Source: Pseudeuparius sepicola
Lineage: Eukaryota; Arthropoda; Insecta; Coleoptera; Anthribidae
Reading direction: 5' to 3'
Length of the DNA stretch: 64,000 bases
Assembly (NCBI GenBank): GCA_963920635.1
Contig: OY987299.1
Coordinates: 117,801,373-117,865,372, forward strand
The notes under the pieces were generated by a model, which saw only the letters and a program-made list of their open reading frames with translations, was not told where the DNA came from and did not search any database. This document shows, one piece after another, positions 43,794-55,300 of this stretch (position 1 is its first letter; the number at the start of each line of letters is the position of its first letter). Made by a program: the position numbers and the translations under genes.

Positions 43794-44128
43794 TTTTAAA
43801 ACTAGTGCCCAGTGCACTATTTCAAATATCACGCAAGAACTTGGGGTTTACAGTTCTTGAATATCACCTCAGAAAACCTATCAGCATCAGCACGAATACA
43901 GGAATACATAACCTATTTTATTTTGTATGTTCCCGCCAAAACTTACGCAGGATTCACTTGGCAATGTTGGCACGTGGCACGGCTTCTAACGTATCGTCTT
44001 CTACATTATAGCGGGTGGAGGGGGAGAATCCGAGGTAATTTGTTTCCATTGGCATTTCTTAAATTCAGTCTTTTCTATTTTGTAATGCATAATAAATAGT
44101 TTTTTTATAGACTTGTATATCGTACATA

Positions 44129-45280
44129 CAGGGTGGTCCAAACTTTATCAGCAATACTTTAAAACCTGCTAGAAAATTTCAAAAAGGGAGATTTTTTCAT
44201 ATACATGTATAGCCATTTTCGATATACCTACAGGGCGTCACATTTCAATTTTTTTCAATTTTTCCTTTATTTTTCCTAAAGGAAGACAGCTAAGGTAAAC
44301 ATATTTGGTACAGTTTAAACAGTCATTAAATACTATAAATTAAAAAAAAATCAGCCCATCTACATCCACCAGTGCCGGAGAGACGGGGGTCAACCATCAA
44401 ATTTTTTTTAATAAAAAAAATAGGACACCACTGGAAAAGTTTTTTTTTTGCCGTCACTAAGTTTTCCAATCAATTATAAGAAAAAACTATTTTTGACTTT
44501 TTTCGAAAAATGTACTGTTTTTGAAAAATTCACTTTTATGCGTTTTAATTTTTTTAGCAGACTAAAATCCAAGTAGGTCTAAGCTTTCGAAAATTTGCAC
44601 ACCTACTAAATTTTTAATTCCGAACAATTTTCCTTAATAACATTTTCCGTAGGACCTACCTACAGCCCACTTTACTGGTGCGAAAAATTAGATTTTTTAA
44701 ATTCCCAGGACACATGATTTTTAGAATCTTGAAACCTTTTTGTAGGTTTTATGACCAAATGTTATTAAGAAAAGTTGTTCGGAATTGAAAACTCAGTGTG
44801 TATGCAAAATTTCGAGAGCCTAGACCTACTTTGATATTTTCTTCTGCTAAAAAAGTTAAAACGCATAAAAGTGAATTTTTCAAAAACGGTATATTTTTAG
44901 AAAAAAAGTGGAGAATAGTTTTTTCTTAGAATTTATTGGAAAATTTAGTGAATGCAAAAAATAATACTTTTCCAGTGGCGTACCATTTTTTTATTAAAAA
45001 AATATGATGATTGGCCCTTGTCTCTCCGACACTGGTGGAAGTAGATGGGCTGAATTATTTTTAATTTATAGTATTTAATGAGTGTTTAAACTGTACGAAA
45101 TATGCCTAGCTGTCTTCCGTTAGGAGAAATAAAAGAAAATTTGAGAAAAAAATTGAACTTTGACACCTTTTATATCGAAAACCGTTAGGATTTCGATTCA
45201 TGTTTATAGGAAGAAATCTCCTTGTTTTGAAATTTTCTAGCAGTTTTTAAACAATTGCTGATAAAGTTTGGACCACCCTG
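44129..45280. mobile_element. Foldback element, TA-CAGGGTGGTCC
   Basis: CAGGGTGGTCCAAACTTTAT opens and ATAAAGTTTGGACCACCCTG closes, with TA on both sides. Long arms (over 450 bp) share CTACTTTGAT and GTTGTTCGGAATTGAAAAC-type text. Internal modules resemble those in 58423-59145. Confidence 0.88.
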
Positions 45281-46324
45281 TATGCTTTGAGATACTTATA
45301 TTTACAAAATAACCTAAATCGTATAAAAAAAACTGGAAACATTGAATGTGCCAACAATAACATCTTTTTAAAATCATGAAACAAAACAAGTTGCCTTTGG
45401 TAATGTATCTATTAGGTATATATTCCCATATATCGTTGGATACCACAGAATAGCCACACGTAATTCCATTTCTACCTACTGAGCAAATAAATCCAATCAT
45501 GCAGTTTTGCTAATCATTCTAGATCCTTCCATTCAACAGAATCGAAATACGCTTCGACCATGGATTTAAATTAACTTTTTGCGGTGTTTCTTTTTTTAAA
45601 CCAAAACCAGGAGACAATAACTTCCCAGGTCACGTGAAATTTCATACTGAAAAAGCTCAATTTAAGGCCCGAGTGAATTCTGAAATTATGAAATTAGCAT
45701 ACCTAAATAACAGGGTTTCATAACAACATAATAAGAGATTGCGCGTGCCTTAATTTGTTTATCTTTTTCGATATCATAAATATGTATGCGTTCTTCGTGG
45801 GAAAACCGCACGGTCTAACAGACTCTCCCTTTTGTTTTCGTATGTATGGAAATATTATTTTATATAATGTAGCATATAATTTATAGGGCGATAGATCCAG
45901 ATTCATTTAGCATACAATGCTACAATTAACAATATTATACAATAAAAACGTATTAATTTTAAAACTGCAACAAAAATTTATTCAACCTGGTATTTGTATA
46001 GAAATCATTTCTTATCCATGACATTATCTCACAATATCCATTATCAATCACAACAATAGTACCTAGTCACCTAGTTCAGCGAAATATGTCAAATAGAAAT
46101 TATGACTGGAAAATTATTGTGGAACCTGAACCTGAACCAATACTAACCTCCAGACAAAATATGACTAGATCAATAATTTCAATAATAACAAATGACATTG
46201 TAATAATCCAACCAACATATTATAAATATATTGTCTTTACTTGTCCACTATTATTAAATATGTAATTGAAGGATGGTTCTTCAGTTTAGGACAGTTCTTT
46301 AAAAAATTAAAACTCTATCTTTTG

Positions 46325-46362
46325 CAAGCTTTCGCAAAATATATTTGTTTCATCAGGCTAAA
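46325..46362 (-). ncRNA. Hammerhead-like core in the Penelope element
   Basis: The minus strand reads CTGATGA, a short imperfect hairpin with TATAT loop, then CGAAAGC. This resembles the CUGANGA-stem II-GAAA core of hammerhead ribozymes that are known in Penelope-like elements. Stem II here is weak and stems I and III were not established, so activity is not claimed. Confidence 0.35.
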
Positions 46363-46635
46363 ATAAATTAAAGAAATATACAAAATTGATAAATTACAAC
46401 TAATATAGAATCAGAACTTACCAAAGAGAGAAAAATATTAGTCTTGATGTAAAAATAATTGTAAAAACGATTGTACCCATGTGTTGTTAAAAATATCAAT
46501 TCGATTTGATAAGTCAGAATTAGAAAAAAGTCACACAATAATGAAAAAGGTATGAGGTGTAAAAAAATAGAGAGGTCAATATATAAATTGAGCAGAGTTG
46601 TAAAAATAGTACAATCTATGATGTTAAAGTTAATT

Positions 46636-48573
46636 TTAATTTTGGGTAGCAATTTTATTAGGAATAGAAGAAATCAAATTAGAATAAATTACGCTTAGAT
46701 TATTTACATCAGTACGAAAATTTATTGAATTAGGATCAGAATTTATAAAAATAGATTCTTTTATAAGTATTTTTTGAAAATTTTTCTCAAGGTTAAGGAC
46801 TAATGGTTTTGTTAAATCAAAATTGCGATTAGTTAAATTATGATGATTAGCTAAAGCTGCATGGTTATTATTATTATTGCAATCTCTCCTATGATCATTC
46901 ATACGATTTTTTAAATAATTTTTAGTTTGTCCAATATATGTACCTGTACAGTTTAAACAAGGAACTTTATAAATCAAATTAGAGAAATAGTTAATATGAG
47001 TTTTATCTTTAAATTTATTAAATAAAATTGAAGTTGTTTTAAGATACGAAGGAACAATTTGTATGTTATTAGTGGATAAAATTTTAGAAAGTTTTTGAAA
47101 AAGTCCGGGAACAAATTGTATTAAAGAATTTTCATTATTGTCATCAACAGAAAAAGTAGGGTTATTAATTAAATTATCAACATTAAAATTATAGGTATTA
47201 AATAATACAGAATTAATAATTTTCAATGGATAACCATTATCTAAAAGTAATTTTTTTGCTAAATTAAAGTTCTTAGTCCAAAAACTTTTATGAGATAGAT
47301 TGATGATTCTATGTTTTAATGATTTAATTATAGCAATTTTCTGGGATCTTTTATGGAAAGAATCAAAATTGAGTACTCTTTTAGATGGTAATGGTTTTAA
47401 ATACCAATCAGTGACAATGGTATTATCATGATTATGAATTAAACATAAATCTAAGTATGGTAATTTATTATCATTTTCAATTTCAATCGTAAATTTAATA
47501 TCGGAATCATAACTATTAAAAATATTTAAAATTTGCAATTCAGTATTAATTGGAATAGCAGCAACTAAATCATCAACATATAATTTAATAAAAGGGAGTT
47601 GAAATGGAAGTTTTGATATAATTGTTTTTAAAAATCTATTCATAACAATCTCAGCGTATATGGGTGAAGATGGATTACCCATAGAAGTTCCTTTTATTTG
47701 TTGATAATAAATTCCATCCCTAACAAAATAACTACTCTCAAAAGTAAAACGAACAATATTTAGAAAACTCTCTCTCGTTATATCTGTATGTAATCCAATA
47801 AGGTCCCAAGATTCAATAATTGAAGAAATAACTATATCTTGACGTATGTTCGTAAAAAGAGACTTAATATCAAGGCTAATTAACATATAATTATCCGGAA
47901 TTTTAAAGTTATTAATAAAATTAGCAAACTGGTAAGAATTTTTTAAAGTAAAATCATGTGAAGTAGTCAAATTTTTTAAAATATTAACTATAAATTTGGA
48001 AATTTTATATGGAGGAGCTCCAACACACGAAACAACAGGTCTTAGTGGAATACCATTTTTATGAATCTTAGGTAATCCATATAATTTAGGTGCAACAGAA
48101 TTATATACTTTTAATTTACGTGCAACAAGAGGAGAAATTTCTAAATTAATTTCAAGTTTACTAACTAAATTATTATTTAACCTTTGATATTTAGATGTTG
48201 GATTCTCTTCTTATAACAGCGTAAATTTGAAGGTCATCTAATAAGGGTTTAATTTTATTTTTATAATCTTCTTTATATAAAACCACTGATTTATTCCCTT
48301 TATCAGAATTAGTGACCATTATGTTATCATTATCTTGAAGAAACTTCTTAGTTTTATTAAATTCTTTGTTTATTAAGGAATCTTTATTATTAAAATTTGA
48401 TAAAGATGGTAAATGGTTAGTAATGACATTAGTTGATCGATTACGTAAAATGTTTTTATGATGGGAATCATTTTGGGTATTGTTAATACAAAATTCAACA
48501 TCAGTTATGATGTCTAATAAAGGAAAATCAAACTTTGTATGAGGTAATGAAAATTTTGGTCCTAAAGCTATTA
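46636..48573 (-). pseudogene. Penelope-like reverse transcriptase plus GIY-YIG endonuclease, frameshifted
   Basis: The longest open part (46636-about 48210) carries RT motifs SLDIKSLFTN, GTSMGNPSSPIYAE and the catalytic YVDD (about 161 codons past the upstream block), then a C-terminal GIY-YIG-type endonuclease signature, YKVPCLNCTGTYIGQT, with the extra CxxC typical of Penelope elements. Upstream, ALGPKFSLPHTKFDFP and SDKGNKSVVLYKEDYKNK are Penelope-specific. Between LLDDLQIY and NPTSKYQRLNNN the frame shifts near 48205-48215, so this copy cannot make the full product without correction. Only about 30 bp separate the first recognisable residues from the inverted repeat. The stop is the TAA after NKIATQN. 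Confidence 0.88.
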
Positions 48574-48769
48574 TATTAGCAACATATATTAAAAATATAA
48601 AATATATTTTGCGAAAGCTTGCAAAAGATAGAGTTTTAATTTTTTTAAAGAACTGTCCTAAACCGAAGAACCATCCTTCAATTACAACATATTATACAAT
48701 ACCAAATAAATAAAATTGTTGAGGTGCACGCGCTGATTCTGTTTTTTTTTACTTTTTTTGTGGAGTGTA

Positions 48770-49920
48770 CAGGGTGAGTCATTAGTAATGGCACATAGTG
48801 CAACCGCATATATTTTGGGCCAAAATATTACGATTGAGGCTAATATGCCTTATAGAAATGTTGTTTGTTTAAGAGATACAGGGCGTTAAAGTTCATTTTT
48901 TGAAATTTAATTATAGCTACATCTCCCGAAATACTCAAGCTGCTGAACTGAAATTTGGCACTGCTATGTTTTTGGGAATGGAGAATAAGCTGAAAATGTC
49001 AATTTCTACGTACCTCACAGAGGGTGCCGCTTGCGCTGTTTTTGGATCGTGCTTTTACTGGTAACTTTTTTGAGGTTATCTTTTTGGTGTTGCAGGGCCA
49101 TCATTTTAGCGCATCTCTTTATTCCGCAATAAAAAGTTACTCTTGTTTCATAACGATTTCGTTTAAATTGCCAAAACGTGCCCCCAAAACACCTGTTGAC
49201 TTCAATATTCGAAAAATAAAATTCTCACCTACTGCCTTCAAATATTGCACAACGACTGTACAATTTAAAGCGAGAAAAAAAAACATATGAACAATGTCCC
49301 AAAAAATGTTTACTTTCAAAATTGAACAGATTGAAACACGACAAAATTTGGACACCCTATTTCAAGAAAACGAATGTGTTTCGACCAATGTTCATTTTGC
49401 ATTTTTCTCCTCATTTTTAATGTGCAGTTGATCTGTAACATTTGAAAGTAGTAGGTGAAAATTTTATTTTTCGAATATTGAAATCAACAGGTTTTTGGGG
49501 CACGTTTTGGCAATTTCAACGCAAACGGTTGATGTGATGGTTATGAAATAAGAGTGCCTTTTTGTTGCAGAATAAAGAGATGCACTAAAATGATAGACCT
49601 GCAAAACCAAAAAGATAACCTCAAAAAAGTTACGAGTAAAAGCACGATCCAAAAACAGCGCAAGTGGCTCCCTCTGTGAGATACGTAGAAATTGACATTT
49701 TCAGCTTATTCTCCATTCCCAAAAACATAGCAGTGCCAAATTTCAATTCAGCAGCTTGATTATTTCGGGAGATGTAGCCATAATTCAATTTCAAAAAATG
49801 AACTTCAACGCCCTTAAACAAACAATACCTATTTTAATGAGGCATATTAGCCTCAATCGTAATATTTTGACCCAAAATATATGCGGTTGCACTATGTGCC
49901 ATTATTAATGACTCACCCTG
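48770..49920. mobile_element. Foldback element, TA-CAGGGTGAGTCATTA family
   Basis: CAGGGTGAGTCATTAGTAAT opens and TAATGACTCACCCTG closes, with TA on both sides. Long arms share GCAACCGCATATATTTTGGG. Related to the element at 13624. ORFs in both arms mirror each other and are not genes. Confidence 0.88.
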
Positions 49921-50087
49921 TATATCTACACGCTAAGGATGAGTCTACAATAGAAGTTTGAAACTCCTTCTCTAGCCAGTGGCGAAGATGAGAGTTTGAA
50001 GTGTATACATTTGAGAAAAATGCTACGTTACTGACAAAAATCGAAATTTCCTAGTCTTTGCAAGCTTATTCTAGATATGTAGGTCTA

Positions 50088-50572
50088 CAGGGTGTCCGGA
50101 AATTATGCGTCAGGATTTCGGAGGACGATTCTACACGAGAAATTAATGCCACAAAGTCCTATACCATTTTGTCGAAAGCTCAAAATTGACAGAGATACAG
50201 GGTGCGAAAAAACTGAAGCGTTTGTTTTCGAGGCTTGGTTTGTTAAATAAAATAAGAATTTCTAATTAGTTATGTTTAAAGGGTTTTTTCTCGGAAACGA
50301 TTCATTTTAACGTGATGCAATAAGAGGACATTTTTTAAGGAGATTTTGATGCTTTTTAAAAACAAAAAAGTTCTAAGTCATTTTCTTAAGGTGAAGGTCA
50401 GTTTGGGCCCTTAGGCATTGACGATTTGCGTCAAATTATTATGGCAAATACAAAGGCACACTAGTGATATGTATTCAAAATTTGACAAAAATCGGCCCAC
50501 TTGATAAAACATTATTAAAAAAATTAACACAAGAATTATTTCATTAATTGTTCGTGTAGAATCGCCGGACAT
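50088..50572. mobile_element. Decayed foldback, TA-CAGGGTGTCCGG
   Basis: CAGGGTGTCCGGAAATTATG opens; the mirrored right end keeps only GTGTAGAATCGCCGGACAT. The arms pair over GATTCTACACGA and AATTAATG. Confidence 0.5.
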
Positions 50573-51692
50573 ATTACAATATAAGCTCCCACCGTTCGTC
50601 ATTTCATTTTTTCCCTTTAATTGAAGTTTTTATAATTTCATAATTAACCCCAAATTGGACACATAGGCATATCATGTGTGGCTACATAAAAATCTAGACC
50701 AACTTTAATAATGAGCCAAACATTCCATATAACATTACCAATCGCCTAAATTATGGATGTAGGTCTTGATATATTATTTTGTCTGTGCCTAATTACTGGT
50801 TTATATAATTTCATGATAATTAGTATTAATATAATCGAACGTACCTACTTCATTACAGTTCTGTCATAACCCCTAAGCCTTGGATTTGTTTTGTTTAAAT
50901 CGATAAGTTTGTTAAATGTTGTGTTGAATAAAAATTGTTCAGTTTTAACATTACAGGTAATTGTTCAAATGTTCGAAATATAATGGAAAATGTGACTAAC
51001 GAAATTGTATGCATTAATACTTCCTATCTATAAATATTCAAAGCGTATATTTGTCAATGGTGAATATATCAAAGTCCAATAAACAGATTGATAGATGAGG
51101 CTGGTCGCTAACTATTTTGTCCATTTTCCGTCGGCTAGAAGTAAAAGTAGTTCCAAAATTAATGGGGTGAAAATAATTAAGTACAATTTTTGACCAGTTA
51201 GATGTAATATCTGGGTACCTACGTAACGCATTCACGCATTTTTCTCAGGTGAGATATTCGAGAAGAAAGTTGTATGTTGTGAAATTGTGTTTAATGGCCC
51301 TATACAATTAGCATCCTCAAATATTTTCTACCAAATGATTACCATAGTTGTTATCATAAATGCACCAGAATCGCGACATATCCATAAAATGAATGAGATC
51401 GAAAGGTTATTCAAGCCCTCTCAAGTTCACAGCAGAGCGCAATCCTATAAAAAAATTCAAGTGAACCGTGTCGGGTATAATTCATAAATATTAGGCAGAG
51501 CAGACATGGTCATTTCTCGAGGGTTCCCAAAATTTGTCTTTGACCAAAATCACAGACTCGCATTCTAACGCAAACACTAGACAGATTGAGATAGCAAACC
51601 CAGAATCAGATTAGTGCACAATGTACTCAAATGCCCGCTGCTGGTGCATACATTCAAGGGATATATACCAACCGACTACATTATTGTTTAAT

Positions 51693-52355
51693 TTTTTTTT
51701 TATATAAATCAATTTTCTTGACCGTAGAGTGTATTTTGTTATTAAAATTCGTGAGTATCGGTCATAATATTTATTCTTTAAAATTTTATTTTACGACGTT
51801 TCGACAACTCAGTTGTCATCATCAGGTATTTTTTTTTAATAATAAAAACAAATCTTTTCCACATACAGACACATTAAAAATAGATTTTTAAAAGCTAAAA
51901 TGAAAAATTGAATTTTAGTAGGTACATATCAATGCTGGTCTCTCGTCCTGCCTCTTGAAATGAATATAATTAAACAAAAATGTTCTAGAAACAAATAAGT
52001 AATCTACACAAAAAAATAATTTATGTTTTACTACCCCGATGATTTTTAAAACAAAAACTTAGCTGCCTTTTCTTGGTAAGTTCCGTTATATAGAGAATCT
52101 TTTTATATCCTTATTGTATTATTACTTTTTTCAACTTGTATAATAATTTTTAGCATTGATATGTACCTACTAAAATTCAATTTTTCATTTTAGCTTTTAA
52201 AAATCTATTTTTAATGTGTCTGTATGTGGAAAAGATTTGTTTTTATTATTATAAAAAAAAATACCTGATGATGACAACTGAGTTGTCGAAACGTCGTAAA
52301 ATAAAATTTTAAAGAATAAATATTATGACCGATACTCACGAATTTTAATAACAAA
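51693..52355. mobile_element. Penelope-type snapback unit with 204-bp arms and 13-bp target duplication
   Basis: A perfect 13-bp direct repeat (ATTATTGTTTAAT at 51680-51692 and 52356-52368) flanks the unit. A tail of about 40 nt on the low side precedes near-identical inverted arms (51733-51936 and 52152-52357) around a spacer of about 215 bp. Each arm carries CTGATGA, a GACAAC/GTTGTC stem, and GAAACG. No ORF of note. The layout copies that of the RT-bearing element at 46.2-48.7 kb, so I infer mobilisation by such an element. Confidence 0.75.
52264..52297 (+). ncRNA. Hammerhead-like motif in the right arm
   Basis: The plus strand reads CCTGATGATGACAAC, a short loop, GTTGTCGAAACGTCG. The six-pair stem is perfect. 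The same motif is present on the minus strand in the left arm (about 51793-51826). Confidence 0.4.
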
Positions 52356-52368
52356 ATTATTGTTTAAT

Positions 52369-55300
52369 GTTAGGCGTACCAGTGGTCTACTGCAATAATG
52401 TGTTTGTATTTATGTAAACTAATGATGCTGAATTGTCACAGGAGCGGTGTTGAGATTGACTAGAATCTTCTCTAATATAATAGCATATTATACGTATTCT
52501 CAAAAATAGAAAAAAAAAACATTTAATTTATTCAGGAAGAAAGCCATTAAATTTTTCTGATAAGTGCCTAAAAATTCAATATAAATTGAACAGGTGGTCC
52601 AAGTGTCTCTGAAAAGACCGAAGTAAAAGTAAAAATTAAATCCGAAATTTGCAAATGAATGCGAACGAAATGGCAGAATGAAGGATATTTCTATATTGTA
52701 ACAAAAGAGTTTATGCTCTATTTAATAAAAAGTGCTATCTAATTAATAATACTAATATACTTGGCATGTAATAATGGTTTCATTATATAGGTACATTAGA
52801 ATATATTACTAAACGAGAATTTTGGCGAATCGCAGAAAAAATAATTAAATTGGAATAGTGTAACAAATATGATTATTTAATTTTTACGTATAGTTGCGAC
52901 TTTATTGCGATCTCAAAAGGAAACTGTAATGTAGAGAGAACAATGAAGAATAGTAAATTATGGAAATTGCATTGTAAAACTACGTAACTACTTACAGAGC
53001 AGCTATCTCGCAAATCGAAGGATATGGAAGTTTCATAAAAATAAGTAAGACCTAATTCCAATAATATTGATTTTGACACCATAAATTGAAAACATAGAAT
53101 TTTCAGGATACAAGTGACTAACAAAAAGAGAAAAGCAATTATCTGCTATTGGGCCATAATAGGGAAGACTTTTTGTAAAAACAATGGAAACTCATTATTG
53201 TGTCCACGTTAAGGACTCACCACCCTTGTAAAATCTTTATTTATTGACCCATTTCGATAAACTTTTTTCTGTTTGGCAGGTATTCAAAATGTGCATTCAA
53301 TGAGTTGGTAACTTTATTCTCGGGATGTGATATCATAGCAACGACTACTTTCATGCGCTTAAATTTCAAAAAGTACTAGTTAGCATAGATAAAGCTACAC
53401 ATAGACTGTCAGAACCATTGTTGAAATTTACGCACGCTACACCAAATATTTTGCATTACATTTTATATGAAACTATATAACTACATTAAAATACCTATAC
53501 CTCAACTTAGTATCGAGTCCTAAGACTTTACAATTTATTATGTAATTATATATTATTATATAATTATATAATTATTATATAATTTGTTTCCCTTCAAAAT
53601 TAAAGTTTGAAATTTGGTGTAGGGGATTTTTTATGGCTCCTTTAATCTATGCTAATAGGGACTTTTTAGAAAAAAATTAATTGCAGATTCTTGTTTAGAA
53701 TCACTTAAAACCTGTCTACCAATTTTCATTGCTCCAAAATAAGAAAAAAATATTCTTTTAAATAATTGTAGGAATTTATTATTGTTTCATAACATTAGGA
53801 CAATTTTTCTTTATAAAATGATGAAAAAGTTGTAGAAAAGTTAAATTTTAATAATTTCAATTAATTGCTAATATGGTTATTAGGACAGATTTTTTACAAG
53901 CTTTTTTTTACAAGTTACAAGCTTTTATTTAACTTGTTAACCTGTTAGTATGTATGTATGTGTGGGTCAAATCTTGCAAGCTGAATTAGAACCACTTCCT
54001 GACATCCGATCGAGCTGAAATTTTGCATTCACCTTTAGTTACGGTGACAATAGGTACTCAATATTGAAATACTTTCAAAATGGCCGCCGCTCCAAGATGT
54101 CGGATGATGTATTTTTCGTAATAAACACTTAATTTCTTTATAAAATTATGAAAAAGTCTTAGAACATTTAAATTTTAATGATTACAATTAATTGATTTCT
54201 AAATAGGTAATAATAATTTTTTTCTCGCATATTAGAACAACGAAAATTTGTACAAATAGGTTTTAGTAATCTTAAAAGAATCTGTACCTAGTCAGTTTCT
54301 TCTAAAAAATCCCTAATAGTAGGTACTTTTTGAAATGTGAATTTTGAATACCTACCTAACAAAAAAAGTTCAAATACCAGTCTCAAAATAAAATGCGTCA
54401 ATAAATAAAAAAAAATCAAGGGTGGTAAGTTCTTAACCTGGATACACTGTATATTACTCCAGAAAGTACATGACATATTTTGGACACTTTCTTATATTTT
54501 GTTTAGTTTTAAAAATGCAATACAGAAATAAAAAGTTCACTATTAAAACTCTATAACGCAAGCAATATGTATATGGGAATAAGAGTATAACTGGATAATA
54601 TGGGTAAAAATAGAAAATGTTTTTTATTCCGGTCCACCTTATCTTATAGAACAATAATTATATAAATGAAAGGGATTTTCTCTCTATGTAATAAATATGT
54701 CTTTCTTTTGGCAAAATCTACATAAAATATTATAATTATATATTATATTAATATTACCACATTATAATAGCACGCTTCACAAAACACTTGTAGGAGATAA
54801 TGCCAGAATAATTTGAAATAAATTGAAATTTGTTATATCTACATTTGCGGAAGTATGTAATACATATTATGGCTTTTTCAAATCTAAATCGATTATTAAA
54901 TTATCCACTGTCTGTCTGGAGAATATCAATATCTGGCAACGGATCAACATTTAGGTCACAATTTCTTTCTCAATATTTTCTGTTCATTCTTTTGATCTAG
55001 TAATACAAAGATACCACGAAAGGATACAATATCGACACTTATAAAGGTATTAAGTTGCAAATTAAAGTGGAACTAATTAAATAAATTGTGAGCAATGATC
55101 TGCACAGACCGATTTAGAAATTATGATACGAAATGAAAAGGTATAGATTACTTATTGCAGTGAATGTATGCCATTTCAGAGACCTTTGATTTACGTAAAA
55201 GTTGTTCTTGTAATATCAATTTCTTTGTGCGTCTTTTATTTATAATTAGCAACAAATTTAATGGCGTAGGTAGACAACATTTTGTCCCGATTTTGCTATA

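Larger units (their letters stand above)
46225..48685 (-). mobile_element. Penelope-like retroelement with inverted terminal repeats
   Basis: A perfect 12-bp direct repeat (CAACATATTATA at 46213-46224 and 48686-48697) brackets the insertion. About 38 nt of unpaired tail on the low side is followed by an inverted repeat of about 80 bp (about 46263-46346 against about 48601-48685). Between the arms lies a minus-strand RT/GIY-YIG coding region. Inverted terminal repeats and variable-length target duplications are known for Penelope elements. The coding text upstream of ALGPKFSLP is missing, so the copy is 5'-truncated. Confidence 0.9.

Noticed and set aside
46368..46652. 94-codon minus-strand ORF downstream of the RT
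   Set aside because: Non-coding 3' region of the Penelope element; no motif.
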